Source: Rhodococcus jostii NBRC 16295 (GTDB taxonomy: Bacteria; Actinomycetota; Actinomycetes; Mycobacteriales; Mycobacteriaceae). Taken from it: a stretch of 64,000 nt of DNA. Numbering within the stretch: position 1 is the stretch's first letter; every line of letters begins with the position of its first letter. The DNA lies in assembly GCF_001894825.1 (NCBI RefSeq), contig NZ_BCWY01000024.1, positions 1 to 64,000 of the forward strand. Reading direction: 5' to 3'. The notes under the pieces are model-generated. The model searched no databases. It saw nothing but the letters and a program-made list of their open reading frames with translations, and was not told where the DNA came from. The position numbers and the translations under genes were made by a program. Below, one piece after another: positions 17,548 through 26,425 of this stretch.

Positions 17548-18105
17548 GTGACCACACTCCCGCGCATCAGGCTTCGCTCTGCCGCCGGAATCTTCTGCGG
17601 GACGGTGGTGGCGAGCGCGCTCGTGGGGGTGCTGTGGGGAGTGCTCGCCCCGGCTGAACATCTTCTGGTGGTCGCCCCCGACCGCGGGGTGTCGCTGACG
17701 GGGGAGAGCGTGCACCGGTTCGACGCGATCGGGATGTTCGCATGCGCGGGTCTGGTCGTCGGGATCCTCACCGCGGTCGCGGCGTGGACGGCGCGGAAAG
17801 GTCGCGGTCCGGTGGCGCTCGGGGCCGTCCTCGGCGGCAGTGTGGTCGGCGCTTGCGTGATGGCGCTCGGGGGAATCGGCGTGGCGGCGCTGCGTTTTCC
17901 CGACCCCGACACGTCCACACCGGGGATCGTGGTGGCGGTCGCGCCGGGGATCGGCACGCTGTTGGTGCTGATCTTCCAACCACTCGTCGCCTGTGTCGTG
18001 ACGCTGGTGCTCGCCGCACTCAGCCCGTACGACGATCTCGGCGTCAGCGATCACCCGGCCGTGCTCGAGGAGCCGGAAGAGCAGGACGCGACGCTTACTT
18101 CGTGA
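17548..18105 (+). CDS. DUF2567 family membrane protein
   Basis: A 185-residue protein with four hydrophobic segments (about 12-32, 60-80, 90-112, 128-155) and an acidic C-terminal tail (LEEPEEQDAT). A DUF2567 membrane protein follows bioB and the small bioB partner in mycobacteria, so the neighbourhood is conserved. The GTG at 17548 has GGGGAG directly upstream. It is 10 nt after bsaP and probably in the same transcript. The function is unknown; a link to biotin (for instance uptake) would be inference from position. It overlaps the end of the convergent SDR gene by 11 nt. Confidence 0.8.
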   Translation: MTTLPRIRLRSAAGIFCGTVVASALVGVLWGVLAPAEHLLVVAPDRGVSLTGESVHRFDAIGMFACAGLVVGILTAVAAWTARKGRGPVALGAVLGGSVVGACVMALGGIGVAALRFPDPDTSTPGIVVAVAPGIGTLLVLIFQPLVACVVTLVLAALSPYDDLGVSDHPAVLEEPEEQDATLTS

Positions 18106-18907
18106 CCGCGGTGCGCATCCGCACGTCGCCGAGCAGGCGTCCGCTGGCGAGGGCGCCGATGCGGCGCGTCGCGAATCGCGTGCTGATCGACGACACCCAG
18201 TTCATCACCCCGGAGACGACGCTCGGCGGCGTGCTGCGCCGATCCAGCGCGCGCAGCGTCGTGGTCACCACCTGGTCCGCCGTCTGCATGCGGCCGACCG
18301 CGGCGTCCTCGGAACCGACGACGTCGAAGAACTCGGTGCGGGTGGGGCCGGGGCAGACGGCGAGCACGGTGAGGCCGGTGCCTCTCGCCTCGGCCCACAA
18401 CGCCTCGGTGAAGTTGAGGACGAACGCCTTCGTCGCCCCGTAGACGGCCATCCCGGGCGTCGGCTGGAACGCGGCGGTGCTCGCGAGGTTCACGAGCGCG
18501 CCGCGCCCACGCAGCAGATCGGGCAGGAACGTGTGCGACAGCTCGACCAGTGTGCTGACGTTCAGCTGGATCTCGGAGGTGAGCCGCTCCAGATCGGCGG
18601 ACGCGAAATCTCCGTGGGTCCCGAAACCGGCGTTGTTGATCAGGGAGTCCACGCGGATGCCGCGGGCGGTGAGTTCGCTGCGGAGCCGCTCGCCGACTCC
18701 GGGGGTCGCGAGATCGAACGGGAGGACGGCAACGGACACGTGGTGTGCGTCGCGGAGTTCGGACGCGAGTTGTTCGAGCCGGTCGGCGCGACGGGCGACG
18801 AGGACGAGATCGGCGCCTCGTTCCGCGAATCGGCGGGCGAATTCGACACCGAGGCCCGCGCTCGCGCCGGTGATGAGGACGGTGGTTCCGGATACGTCGA
18901 AGGACAT
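18095..18907 (-). CDS. Short-chain dehydrogenase/reductase
   Basis: A 270-residue classical SDR. The NAD(P)-binding motif is TGASAGLG near residue 14, the structural motif NNAG is in LINNAGFG, and the catalytic Ser/Tyr/Lys group is in NLASTAAF and VYGATKAF. The basic residues after the second strand (VARRADR) suggest NADP(H). The C-terminus extends about 40 residues past the core and is positively charged, possibly membrane-associated. It is divergent from a TetR gene, and a direct repeat between them (18936-18965) suggests that the TetR protein controls it. The substrate is unknown. Confidence 0.88.
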   Translation of the reverse strand: MSFDVSGTTVLITGASAGLGVEFARRFAERGADLVLVARRADRLEQLASELRDAHHVSVAVLPFDLATPGVGERLRSELTARGIRVDSLINNAGFGTHGDFASADLERLTSEIQLNVSTLVELSHTFLPDLLRGRGALVNLASTAAFQPTPGMAVYGATKAFVLNFTEALWAEARGTGLTVLAVCPGPTRTEFFDVVGSEDAAVGRMQTADQVVTTTLRALDRRSTPPSVVSGVMNWVSSISTRFATRRIGALASGRLLGDVRMRTAVTK

Positions 18908-18935
18908 GTCTGCTCCTAGCGGTGGGGTGCCTCGA

Positions 18936-18965
18936 ATGTAGTCAGTGCCATCTATGTAGTCAATG
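18936..18965. promoter_or_regulatory. Direct-repeat candidate operator between SDR and TetR genes
   Basis: ATGTAGTCAGTG (18936-18947) and ATGTAGTCAATG (18954-18965) repeat with an 18-bp period in the 82-bp gap between the divergent SDR and TetR genes. Binding by the adjacent TetR protein is inferred from position. Confidence 0.45.
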
Positions 18966-18989
18966 ACAACATTTTGTTAGGCTGACGGC

Positions 18990-19589
18990 ATGTCCGTTGC
19001 CGAACAGCCCTACCATCACGGCAGTCTTCGCCAGGTGCTGCTCGCCCGCGCCGAGAGCACACTCGAGAAGGACGGCGTCGACGGGCTCTCCCTACGGCAA
19101 CTCGCCCGGGAAGCAGGGGTCAGCCACGCCGCGCCCAGCAAGCACTTCCGGGACCGCCGAGCTCTGCTGGAGGCGCTCGCGGAGTCCGGTTTCCTTCGCC
19201 TGACGAGGGCGCTGGAACACGCAGTCGACGAAGCCGAACCCCACGCCCGCGCCCGCTTCGCCGCGCTCGCCGCCGCCTACGTGACGTTTGCGCTCGACCA
19301 CCGCGAGTTGCTGGCGCTGATGTACGGCAGCAAGCACGCGCCCGGCGCGGCCTCCGAGTTGGTGGACGCAGGCCACGCCGCGATGGATCTCACGGTCCGG
19401 ATCGTCGCCGACGCCCAGGCCTCGGGTGAGATCGGGCCCGGAGACGCGCCCCGGATCGCCCTCGTCGCCTTCGCGACCTTCCACGGGATCGCGACCCTCG
19501 CCGCCGGGGGAATGCTCGACGGCGCCCCCGTCGACGAAGTGGTCACGACCGCATCCGACACGTTCTGGCGGGGTCTCGCCCAGGCCTGA
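18990..19589 (+). CDS. TetR/AcrR-family regulator
   Basis: A 199-residue TetR-type repressor. The DNA-binding region is at about 12-55 (HHGSLRQVLLARAEST, then LSLRQLAREAGVSHAAPSKHFRDRRALLEAL), followed by a helical ligand domain of the type found with the TetR_C_33 or WHG group. The ATG at 18990 is used. It is divergent from the SDR gene, with direct repeats in between, the usual layout of a repressor controlling its neighbour and itself. The inducer is unknown. Confidence 0.85.
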   Translation: MSVAEQPYHHGSLRQVLLARAESTLEKDGVDGLSLRQLAREAGVSHAAPSKHFRDRRALLEALAESGFLRLTRALEHAVDEAEPHARARFAALAAAYVTFALDHRELLALMYGSKHAPGAASELVDAGHAAMDLTVRIVADAQASGEIGPGDAPRIALVAFATFHGIATLAAGGMLDGAPVDEVVTTASDTFWRGLAQA

Positions 19590-19684
19590 TGCCCATTCCC
19601 GGCGATCTCACAGCCCGCTCCCGCCGCGTACTCGAGAACCGGCGCTTACCTGGAGTCGGAATTGTCGATCCCCAGGAGGCGAAG

Positions 19685-20023
19685 ATGATGCGTACCGAAA
19701 AAATCTCGGCCCGCGGTGTCGTGGTGGTCACCGCTGCCGGCAGTGAGCAGGGCAGGCGTACCGCGCAGGAGTTGCTCGATTCGGGCTGGTGCGTTGCGGT
19801 CACCGCACGCACCGTCACCGAGTTGGCCCGGATCATGCCGGGGATGTCCGGTCACCGACTGCTCGCGGTCGCCGCCGATCCGGGCGACCCCCGGCAGGTC
19901 GAGCGCCTGCTCAACCGGGTTCTCGGACGCTTCGGCCGCATCGATTCGGTGCTCGGAGCGGAGTCGTCGATCGTGTCGGCGTGGCGGCGCCGCACGCCGA
20001 CGGAGGGAACTGCGGCGGCCTGA
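19685..20023 (+). CDS. Short Rossmann-fold (SDR N-terminal half-like) protein
   Basis: A 112-residue protein that looks like the first half of an SDR: a beta strand with a degenerate glycine motif (VVVVTAAGSEQGRRTAQELL), a second strand (VAVTARTVTEL) and a DPGDPRQVERLLNRVLGRFGRIDSVLG segment like the fourth strand of SDRs. It lacks the catalytic Ser-Tyr-Lys region. The ATG at 19685 has GGAGG upstream. It could be a stable small protein or the remnant of a longer gene. Its stop codon lies in a 26-bp tandem duplication that reaches the end of the convergent nrtR. Confidence 0.6.
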   Translation: MMRTEKISARGVVVVTAAGSEQGRRTAQELLDSGWCVAVTARTVTELARIMPGMSGHRLLAVAADPGDPRQVERLLNRVLGRFGRIDSVLGAESSIVSAWRRRTPTEGTAAA

Positions 20024-20059
20024 CGGCCGGAGTGGGGTCGGCGGCCTGACGGCCGGAGT
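20015..20059. repeat. 26-bp tandem duplication over the stop codon
   Basis: A segment starting GCGGCCTGACGGCCGGAGT (20015) is repeated exactly 26 bp later (20041-20059). The first copy contains the TGA of the short Rossmann-fold gene; the second ends at the stop codon of the convergent nrtR. The segment CGGCC-TGA-GGCCG is itself a small inverted repeat and could help terminate transcription. Confidence 0.8.
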
Positions 20060-20793
20060 CAGCTCGGCGGCCGTAGCGCCGCGAATTCGTCCGTCACCCG
20101 CAGGGTGGAGTCGGTGAACCGGTAGAGCGCTGCGGGGCGGCCCCCGGTGCGACCCGACGGTGCGGTGTTGCCGGTGGGCGTCAGCACCCCGCGCCGTCCG
20201 AGGACGCGCTGGAGGTTGGTGGCATCGACCTGGTAACCCAGTGCCGCGCAGTAGATCTCGCGCAACGTGGACATGGGGAACTCGTCGGGGGCCAGTCCGA
20301 ACGCGATGTTGGTGTACGACAGTTTGGCCGCGAGGCGGGTCCGCGCGTGCCGGACGACGGTGCCGTGATCGAACGCCGTGTCCGGGAGCGCGGAGACCGG
20401 GTGCCAGGCGGTGTCCGGCGGCAGTTTCGGATCGGCGGGGAGGGGGACGAGCCCCAGGAAGGTCGACGCGATGGTGCGCGGGCCGGGCACCCGGTGCGGA
20501 TCGCTGAACACCGACAGCTGCTCGAGGTGGGAGACCTCCTGCACGTCCACTTTCTCGGCCAGTTGGCGTCGCGCGGACGTCGTGAGGTCCTCGTCCTCGT
20601 GGAGGAGTCCGCCGGGTAGGGACCACGCGCCCGCCTGCGGATCGAGGGCTCGCTGCCACAGCAGCACGGCGAGTTCGCCGGTGCCCGCCGCGTGACGCAG
20701 ATCACCGCTGTGACCTGCGGTGATGTGGCCTGGAAAGTGGCGAACCTGGAACACCGCGGTAAGCACTTCATGCGTGGTGTTACTATTGGGCAT
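20059..20793 (-). CDS. nrtR: NrtR-type Nudix-related transcriptional regulator of NAD synthesis
   Basis: A 244-residue two-domain regulator. Residues about 8-145 form a Nudix fold whose Nudix box is degenerate: [20 protein letters not shown] reads RQLAEK where hydrolases have REUxEE, so catalysis is probably lost and the domain serves as an ADP-ribose sensor. Residues about 150-240 form a winged helix ([24 protein letters not shown] and GRPAALYRF). It is divergent from nadABC across a perfect palindrome at 20794-20816. NrtR family members repress NAD genes in many actinobacteria and are released by ADP-ribose. The ATG at 20793 abuts the palindrome, so its own transcript may be leaderless or nearly so. 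Confidence 0.87.
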   Translation of the reverse strand: MPNSNTTHEVLTAVFQVRHFPGHITAGHSGDLRHAAGTGELAVLLWQRALDPQAGAWSLPGGLLHEDEDLTTSARRQLAEKVDVQEVSHLEQLSVFSDPHRVPGPRTIASTFLGLVPLPADPKLPPDTAWHPVSALPDTAFDHGTVVRHARTRLAAKLSYTNIAFGLAPDEFPMSTLREIYCAALGYQVDATNLQRVLGRRGVLTPTGNTAPSGRTGGRPAALYRFTDSTLRVTDEFAALRPPS

Positions 20794-20816
20794 GTTTTCG
20801 ATCGTAAGTCGAAAAC
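20794..20816. promoter_or_regulatory. Candidate NrtR operator
   Basis: GTTTTCGA, 7 bp, TCGAAAAC: a perfect 8-bp inverted repeat directly next to the nrtR start and 56 bp upstream of nadA. It is AT-rich against its surroundings. Its position lets one repressor dimer control both directions. Confidence 0.75.
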
Positions 20817-20871
20817 CTCGATTACGGAAATTCGGGCCAGCCCGCCCGAGTCCACGGTGAAGGAGCAAGCC

Positions 20872-21909
20872 ATGACGACCACGACGTTGTGGGCGGGTAC
20901 CAACCCGCAGATTCAGGACGGTCCCGGCGGTTACGCGGGCGTCGAGGCGAGCGAAGAGTGGGCTGCCGAGATCAAACGGCTGGCACGGGAACGGGGAGCG
21001 ACCCTCCTCGCGCACAACTATCAGTTGCCCGCCATCCAGGACGTGGCCGACCACGTGGGCGACTCCCTGGCACTCTCGCGCATCGCGGCCGAGGCCCCCG
21101 AGGACACCATCGTGTTCTGCGGCGTGCACTTCATGGCCGAGACCGCCAAGATTCTCAGCCCCGCCAAGACCGTGCTGATCCCGGACGAGCGCGCGGGTTG
21201 CTCGCTGGCCGACTCGATCAATGCCGATCAGCTGCGGGAGTGGAAGGCAGAGTTCCCCGACGCCGTCGTGGTGTCGTACGTCAACACCACGGCCGAGGTG
21301 AAGGGGTTGACGGACATCTGCTGCACGTCGTCCAACGCCGTCGACGTGGTCGCGTCGATCGACCCCGACCGCGAGGTGCTGTTCCTTCCCGACCAGTTCC
21401 TCGGCGCCCACGTCAAGCGCGTCACCGGGCGCAAGAACATGCAGATCTGGGCGGGCGAGTGCCACGTCCACGCCGGCATCAACGGCGACGAGCTCACTGC
21501 GCAGGCCAAGGCGCACCCCGGTGCCGAACTGTTCGTGCACCCCGAATGCGGCTGCGCCACCTCGGCTCTCTACCTGGCCGGTGAGGGATTCGTGCCCGAG
21601 GACAAGGTGAAGATCCTGTCGACGGGTGGCATGCTCGACGCCGCCCGCGCGACCGGCGCGAAGCAAGTTCTGGTGGCCACCGAGGTCGGGATGCTGCACC
21701 AGCTGCGCAAGGCCGCGCCGGAGGTCGACTTCCAGGCGGTCAACGACCGCGCGTCCTGCCCGTACATGAAGATGATCACCCCCGCGGCCCTGCTCCGCTG
21801 CCTGCTCGAGGGTAAGGACGAGGTTCACGTCGATCTCGCGACCGCAGAGCGGGCCCGCAAGTCGGTGCAGCGCATGATCGAGATCGGAAACCCGGGCGGC
21901 GGCGAGTGA
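20872..21909 (+). CDS. nadA: Quinolinate synthase NadA
   Basis: A [4Fe-4S] enzyme that condenses iminoaspartate with dihydroxyacetone phosphate to quinolinate, in the cytoplasm. It has 345 residues. Three cysteines fit the ligand positions of the long NadA type: Cys110 ([10 protein letters not shown]), Cys197 (GECHVHAG) and Cys296 (RASCPYMK). Other family motifs are [34 protein letters not shown] and STGGML. The ATG at 20872 has AAGGAGC 6 nt upstream. It overlaps nadB by 4 nt, so the first two steps of NAD synthesis are translationally coupled. Probably repressed by NrtR. Confidence 0.95.
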   Translation: MTTTTLWAGTNPQIQDGPGGYAGVEASEEWAAEIKRLARERGATLLAHNYQLPAIQDVADHVGDSLALSRIAAEAPEDTIVFCGVHFMAETAKILSPAKTVLIPDERAGCSLADSINADQLREWKAEFPDAVVVSYVNTTAEVKGLTDICCTSSNAVDVVASIDPDREVLFLPDQFLGAHVKRVTGRKNMQIWAGECHVHAGINGDELTAQAKAHPGAELFVHPECGCATSALYLAGEGFVPEDKVKILSTGGMLDAARATGAKQVLVATEVGMLHQLRKAAPEVDFQAVNDRASCPYMKMITPAALLRCLLEGKDEVHVDLATAERARKSVQRMIEIGNPGGGE

Positions 21910-23474
21910 GCAGCCCGGCCCGGGGGATTTCCTGGGAAGAGCACGCCGACCTCGTCGTGGTGGGCGGGGGTGTGGCCGGACTGACAGCCGCACGCACCGC
22001 CTCGCTGCGCGGGCTGACCGTGCTCACCGTCAGCAAGGGAGGGCCGGCGGACACCGCGACGCAGTACGCGCAGGGCGGCATCGCGGTGGTCGGTGACGCC
22101 GTCACCGATTCGGTGGAGTCGCACGTCGCCGACACATGTGAGGCCGGTGCCGGGCTCTGCGACGAGGACGCCGTGAGGTCGATCGTCGCGGGCGGCCGCG
22201 ACGCCGTGGCCGCGCTGACCGACCTGGGTGCGGTGTTCGACCGCGGCCGCGACGGAACCGTCTCCCGCACCCGCGAGGGCGGCCACAGCACCCGGCGGAT
22301 CATTCACGCCGGTGGCGACGCCACGGGTGCGGAGGTGCAGCGCGCGCTGGGTGCGGCCGGGCTTCCGGTCCGGTTCGGCGCGTCCGCTGTCCGGGTGCTC
22401 ACGGATGCGCGCGGGGTCACCGGCGTACTCGTGGACTCCCCGCGCGGACTCGGCGTGATCCATACGCCCGCCGTTCTCCTGGCGACCGGCGGACTCGGGC
22501 AGCTGTACGCGTGCAGCACCAACCCGCCCGGAGCCACCGCGGACGGCATCGCCCTCGCACTGGACGCCGGCGCGGCCGTCGCCGATCTCGAGTTCGTGCA
22601 GTTCCACCCGACCGTCCTGTTCACACCCGGCGGTCTCGGCCGGCGCCCGCTGATCAGCGAGGCCGTTCGCGGCGAGGGCGCGATCCTCGTCGACGCGAAC
22701 GGCGATTCCGTGACCGCCGGCGTGCATCCGCGCGGCGACCTCGCACCCCGCGACGTAGTGTCGCGGGCCATCGCGTCGCGGCTGCGCGAACTGGGACACG
22801 ACCACGTCTACCTCGACGCGCGTCACCTGCCCGGGTTCGTGCAGCGGTTCCCGACCGTGACGGCGTCCTGCCTGGACGCCGGGATCGACCCGCGCGAGCA
22901 GTTGATTCCGGTCGCACCCGCCGCACACTACTCGTGCGGCGGAGTGGTCACCGACGTCCACGGGCGCACCGCGGTCCCCGGCCTCTACGCGGCGGGCGAG
23001 GTGGCCCGGACCGGGCTGCACGGCGCGAACCGATTGGCCTCCAACAGTCTCCTCGAGGGGCTGGTGGTCGGCGAGCGCGTCGGCGCCGCGGCCGTCGAAC
23101 GTGCCGACCTCCGCGTGGAGGTATCCGATCCTGTGCAGCGTGCCCTGCCGTCCGTGCCGCGGGAAATGCTGCAGCAGTGGATGACCGACAACGCGTCCGT
23201 CGTCCGAGACGGTGCGGGCCTCGGAGCGGTCGCAGCCTCCCTGGCCGCCGCGCCGCGCACGGTGCCCGCGGGGGAGACCGCGCTCGAGGATGCCGCACTG
23301 ACCCTCACCGCGACCGCGCTCGTGCTCGCCGCAGGCGCACGGACCGAAAGTCGTGGTTGCCACACCCGCAGCGACTACCCGGCGACATCCGACGAGTGGC
23401 GCCGCAGCACCCACGTGCGCCTGCGCGAGGGCGAACTCGATCTGCTCGAACCCCAACTGACAGGAGTGCTGTGA
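21906..23474 (+). CDS. nadB: L-aspartate oxidase NadB
   Basis: FAD enzyme that oxidises L-aspartate to iminoaspartate for NadA. It has 522 residues. The FAD motif [13 protein letters not shown] lies near residue 17. Characteristic segments are [51 protein letters not shown] and [20 protein letters not shown]. The last is close to the SdhA/FrdA family, but the whole pattern and the nadA-nadC context identify NadB. The GTG at 21906 overlaps the nadA stop; the stop shares one base with the nadC start. Confidence 0.95.
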   Translation: MSSPARGISWEEHADLVVVGGGVAGLTAARTASLRGLTVLTVSKGGPADTATQYAQGGIAVVGDAVTDSVESHVADTCEAGAGLCDEDAVRSIVAGGRDAVAALTDLGAVFDRGRDGTVSRTREGGHSTRRIIHAGGDATGAEVQRALGAAGLPVRFGASAVRVLTDARGVTGVLVDSPRGLGVIHTPAVLLATGGLGQLYACSTNPPGATADGIALALDAGAAVADLEFVQFHPTVLFTPGGLGRRPLISEAVRGEGAILVDANGDSVTAGVHPRGDLAPRDVVSRAIASRLRELGHDHVYLDARHLPGFVQRFPTVTASCLDAGIDPREQLIPVAPAAHYSCGGVVTDVHGRTAVPGLYAAGEVARTGLHGANRLASNSLLEGLVVGERVGAAAVERADLRVEVSDPVQRALPSVPREMLQQWMTDNASVVRDGAGLGAVAASLAAAPRTVPAGETALEDAALTLTATALVLAAGARTESRGCHTRSDYPATSDEWRRSTHVRLREGELDLLEPQLTGVL

Positions 23475-24343
23475 TGCCCGACGACGTCCTTCCCCACGGC
23501 CTGGACACGGACGAGGTGCGTGCGCTCGTGCGTCTCGCCCTGGACGAGGACCTGCGGTACGGACCGGACGTGACGTCGTCGTCCACGGTCCCGGCCGACG
23601 CGGTGGCCAAGGCGTCCGTGGTCTCCCGCGCGCACGGCACCGTCGCCGGCCTCGACGTCGGACTGCTGGTGCTCGACGAGGTGATCGGGGCGGGTCGCTA
23701 CGAGGTCCTCGACCGGGTCGCCGACGGCACCCGGGTCGCACCCGGCCAGGCGGTGCTCACGGTGTCGGCGCCCACGCAGGGACTGCTCACCGCGGAACGG
23801 ACGATGCTCAACCTGGTCTGCCACCTGTCCGGCATCGCCACCGCGACGTCGGCGTGGGTGGATGCGGTCGAGGGCACCGGGGCGAAGATCCGCGACAGCC
23901 GCAAGACGCTGCCGGGACTGCGCGGCCTGCAGAAGTACGCGGTCCGGGTGGGCGGCGGCGTCAACCACCGGATGGGCCTCGGAGACGCAGCACTGATCAA
24001 GGACAACCACGTCGCCGCGGCCGGCTCGGTGGTGGCGGCCCTGCGGGCCGTGCGCGCCGCGGCACCCGACATCGAGTGCGAGGTGGAGGTCGACAGCCTC
24101 CAGCAGCTCGACGAGGTGCTGGCCGAGAACGTCGAGCTGGTGCTGCTCGACAACTTCCCGCTGTGGCAGACGCAGATCGCGGTGCAACGCCGCGACGCGA
24201 ACGCCCCCGGGACCAAGCTGGAGTCGTCGGGTGGACTCACGCTGGACGTCGCGGCCGAGTACGCCGGGACCGGTGTCGACTACCTCGCGGTCGGTGCGCT
24301 CACCCATTCCGTGACCGTGCTGGATCTCGGCCTCGACATGTGA
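23474..24343 (+). CDS. nadC: Nicotinate-nucleotide pyrophosphorylase NadC
   Basis: Quinolinate phosphoribosyltransferase giving nicotinate mononucleotide and CO2. It has 289 residues. Family segments visible are LDEDLRYGPDVTSS at the N-terminus, TAERTMLNLVCHLSGIATAT, KIRDSRKTLPGLRGLQKYAV, HRMGLGDAALIKDNH and ESSGGLTLD near the C-terminus. The ATG at 23474 overlaps the nadB stop (TGATG). It is the last gene of nadABC. The hairpin at 24348-24395 starts 5 nt after its stop. Confidence 0.95.
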   Translation: MPDDVLPHGLDTDEVRALVRLALDEDLRYGPDVTSSSTVPADAVAKASVVSRAHGTVAGLDVGLLVLDEVIGAGRYEVLDRVADGTRVAPGQAVLTVSAPTQGLLTAERTMLNLVCHLSGIATATSAWVDAVEGTGAKIRDSRKTLPGLRGLQKYAVRVGGGVNHRMGLGDAALIKDNHVAAAGSVVAALRAVRAAAPDIECEVEVDSLQQLDEVLAENVELVLLDNFPLWQTQIAVQRRDANAPGTKLESSGGLTLDVAAEYAGTGVDYLAVGALTHSVTVLDLGLDM

Positions 24344-24347
24344 CCCC

Positions 24348-24395
24348 ACCCGTGAGTACTTCTTAACCGCGGGCGGTTGAGAAGTACTCACGGGT
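24348..24395. terminator. 23-bp hairpin between convergent genes, repeat family member
   Basis: Arms 24348-24370 and 24373-24395 pair with a single G-T type mismatch around a 2-nt centre. The core is CGTGAGTACTTCTTAACCGC. It lies between the nadC stop and the stop of the convergent exporter gene, which it touches. It is a diverged copy of the hairpin at 12691-12742 and matches the partial copy at 1-30. Confidence 0.75.
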
Positions 24396-25024
24396 CAGAC
24401 GGCGCGGCGAATCGTCGCCAGGAATGTGGCCGCCACGAAGAACAACCCGGAGAACGTGCGGTTGGTGGCCCGTTGCTGGCGCGGCGAGCGCATCAGCCGC
24501 AGCACCCTCGACGCCAGCCCGGTGTAGCCGGTCATGACGACGACGTCGACCGCGACCATGGTGGCGGCGATGATCAGGTATTGGGGGAGCAGCGGCGCCG
24601 ACGGGGTGATGAACTGCGGGAGCACCGCCAGCATGAAGACGACGGCCTTCGGGTTGCTCGCATTGACGAGGAAGCCGCGCAGCGTCATCGCCGGACCGCT
24701 GGTCTCGGCGACAGCGCCGTCGACGTCGGACACGTCGGTCGCACTCGCCCGCCACTGCCGGATGCCGAGATATACCAGGTACGCGACGCCGAACCACTTG
24801 ATCACCGTGAACGCGAGGGTCGAGTTCGCGAGCAATGCGCCGAGCCCGGCGGCGACCACCGCGATCTGCAGCAGCAACCCGAACTGCAGCCCCGCGATGT
24901 TCCAGTAGCCGCGTCTCAGCCCGAACCGCATTCCCGTGGCCATCGACGCGATCGCGCCCGCTCCCGGGGACAGGCTGATCACGCACGAGGCCCCGAGCAC
25001 TGCGCACCACATCTGCCACGACAC
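24395..25024 (-). CDS. LysE/RhtB-family amino acid exporter
   Basis: A 209-residue membrane protein with about six hydrophobic segments. The LysE-family N-terminal motif SLSPGAGAIASMATGMRFGLRRG is present, as is the central LRGFLVNASNPKAVVFMLAVLPQF. Proteins of this family export amino acids or small related molecules; the substrate is unknown. The GTG at 25024 is used. The gene is convergent with nadC and 36 nt downstream of the secreted GH1 gene on the same strand, but there is no functional link visible. Confidence 0.85.
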   Translation of the reverse strand: MSWQMWCAVLGASCVISLSPGAGAIASMATGMRFGLRRGYWNIAGLQFGLLLQIAVVAAGLGALLANSTLAFTVIKWFGVAYLVYLGIRQWRASATDVSDVDGAVAETSGPAMTLRGFLVNASNPKAVVFMLAVLPQFITPSAPLLPQYLIIAATMVAVDVVVMTGYTGLASRVLRLMRSPRQQRATNRTFSGLFFVAATFLATIRRAV

Positions 25025-25060
25025 CAGGTGATGGTACGTCGGGCCCCGCCGGCAACCCCT

Positions 25061-26338
25061 TTACGGGGGATTCGTGCAGCTGCGGGGCAGATTCACGAGG
25101 GAGCAGAACCCGGTTCGGCGGTCGGGTTCGTAGCCGGGCGGGAGCCCGTTCGCGACGATCTCCCGGTACGTCGTCACCGCATCGGTCGGTCGGCGGGTGA
25201 GGTTCGGGTCGGTCAGTGCGTCGACGGTGAAGAGCCCGAACCGGGGACGGTACGTGCCCCACTCGTAGTTGTCGGTGATCGACCAGTAGTTGTATCCGAT
25301 CAGCGGGGCGCCGTCCGCCCGTGCCCGCTCCATCCAGTAGACGTGATCGCGGAGATGGTCGGACCGGGTGTAGCCGTCCGGTCGCGGTTTCCCGTCGTCG
25401 GTGGGCATCCCGTTCTCCACGACGTACAGCGGTAGTCCCGGGAACTTGTTCGTGTACCGCATCAGGGCGTGGTAGATGCCTTCCGGTTGGGGGCTGATGT
25501 CGTAGAACGCGTCGGTGACCGCGTTCGCCGCGGTGAGGTTGTCCAGGGAGAGCCCGTAGTAGTAGTCCACGCCGAGGAAGTCGAGCTTGTCCCGCACGCG
25601 GTCGACGAAGGTGGCGTCGAGCGCGTCCATTGCGGCGGGGATGTAGGCCAGATTGCTGCTCACCCGGGCGCCCGGGTCGCTGTCGTGGATCAGGTCGTAT
25701 GCGCGCCGGTGTACCTCGACGAGCCGGTCGAGCATCTGCGGCGCCTGTTCGGCGCCGATGCCGCCGAACGTCAGTTCCTTCTGCAGATAGACGGTCGGTT
25801 CGTTGATCGTGATCCAGAGTGCCCCGAGTCCGGAATAGCGTTCGACCACCGTCTGTGCGTTCGCGAGCCAGTTTTCGACGGTGTCCGGGTTCGCCCAGCC
25901 ACCCTGGTCGGCGACCCACCCCGGGTACACCCAGTGGTCGAGTGTGATCATCGGGGTCATCCCGCGGCGGGTGATCTCGTGGACGACGTCGTCGTAATAC
26001 TGCAGTTCGGTCTCGTCCCAGATGCCGGGTGCGGGTTGCACCCGCGCCCATTCGACGCCGAACCGGAACACGTCGACCCCCAGGTCTGCGGCGCGGCCGA
26101 CGTCCTCGGCGTAGCGGTGACGGAAGTCCACGGACGTGCCGATCGCGTCGTGGGTCCGGCCGGAGTCGGAATAACGGCGCCAGTTGCTGTCGGGTGAGGA
26201 GCCCTCCGACTGGAACCCGGAAGTCGCCACGCCCCACAGGAAGTCGTCGGGGAGCGGGGCGGCGTGCGCTGGGGCGGACGGCGCGAGCAGGCAGAGGAGA
26301 ATCGCGCCGGCGCCCAGGAGTCGCGAGGGAGTCCGCAT
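25061..26338 (-). CDS. Secreted glycoside hydrolase family 1 protein
   Basis: A 425-residue exported GH1 (beta-glucosidase-type) enzyme. The signal peptide is MRTPSRLLGAG plus a hydrophobic core with likely cleavage after AHA (residue 27). The catalytic acid/base is Glu180 in WITINEPTVY and the nucleophile is Glu309 in LYVVENGMP. Other GH1 segments are FLWGVATSGFQSEG and YNYWSITDNYEWG. Most bacterial GH1 enzymes are cytoplasmic, so export is notable. It may also be a transglycosylase or act on a plant or cell-wall glycoside; the substrate is not predictable. The ATG at 26338 is used. Confidence 0.88.
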   Translation of the reverse strand: MRTPSRLLGAGAILLCLLAPSAPAHAAPLPDDFLWGVATSGFQSEGSSPDSNWRRYSDSGRTHDAIGTSVDFRHRYAEDVGRAADLGVDVFRFGVEWARVQPAPGIWDETELQYYDDVVHEITRRGMTPMITLDHWVYPGWVADQGGWANPDTVENWLANAQTVVERYSGLGALWITINEPTVYLQKELTFGGIGAEQAPQMLDRLVEVHRRAYDLIHDSDPGARVSSNLAYIPAAMDALDATFVDRVRDKLDFLGVDYYYGLSLDNLTAANAVTDAFYDISPQPEGIYHALMRYTNKFPGLPLYVVENGMPTDDGKPRPDGYTRSDHLRDHVYWMERARADGAPLIGYNYWSITDNYEWGTYRPRFGLFTVDALTDPNLTRRPTDAVTTYREIVANGLPPGYEPDRRTGFCSLVNLPRSCTNPP

Positions 26339-26387
26339 CGGCCGAAGAGTAGTGGAAACGCTGTCCCGACTGCGCCGATTGGGTAAT

Positions 26388-26413
26388 ACTGGTGAGTAGG
26401 ACTACCCGCCAGT
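26388..26413. promoter_or_regulatory. Imperfect inverted repeat upstream of the acyl-CoA dehydrogenase gene
   Basis: Twelve-base arms ACTGGTGAGTAG and CTACCCGCCAGT around GA pair at nine positions. The element lies just downstream of a TAATAC -10-like hexamer and ends 12 bp before the start codon. It could be a repressor site or a 5' UTR hairpin. Confidence 0.4.
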
Positions 26414-26425
26414 AGGAGGCGCGTC

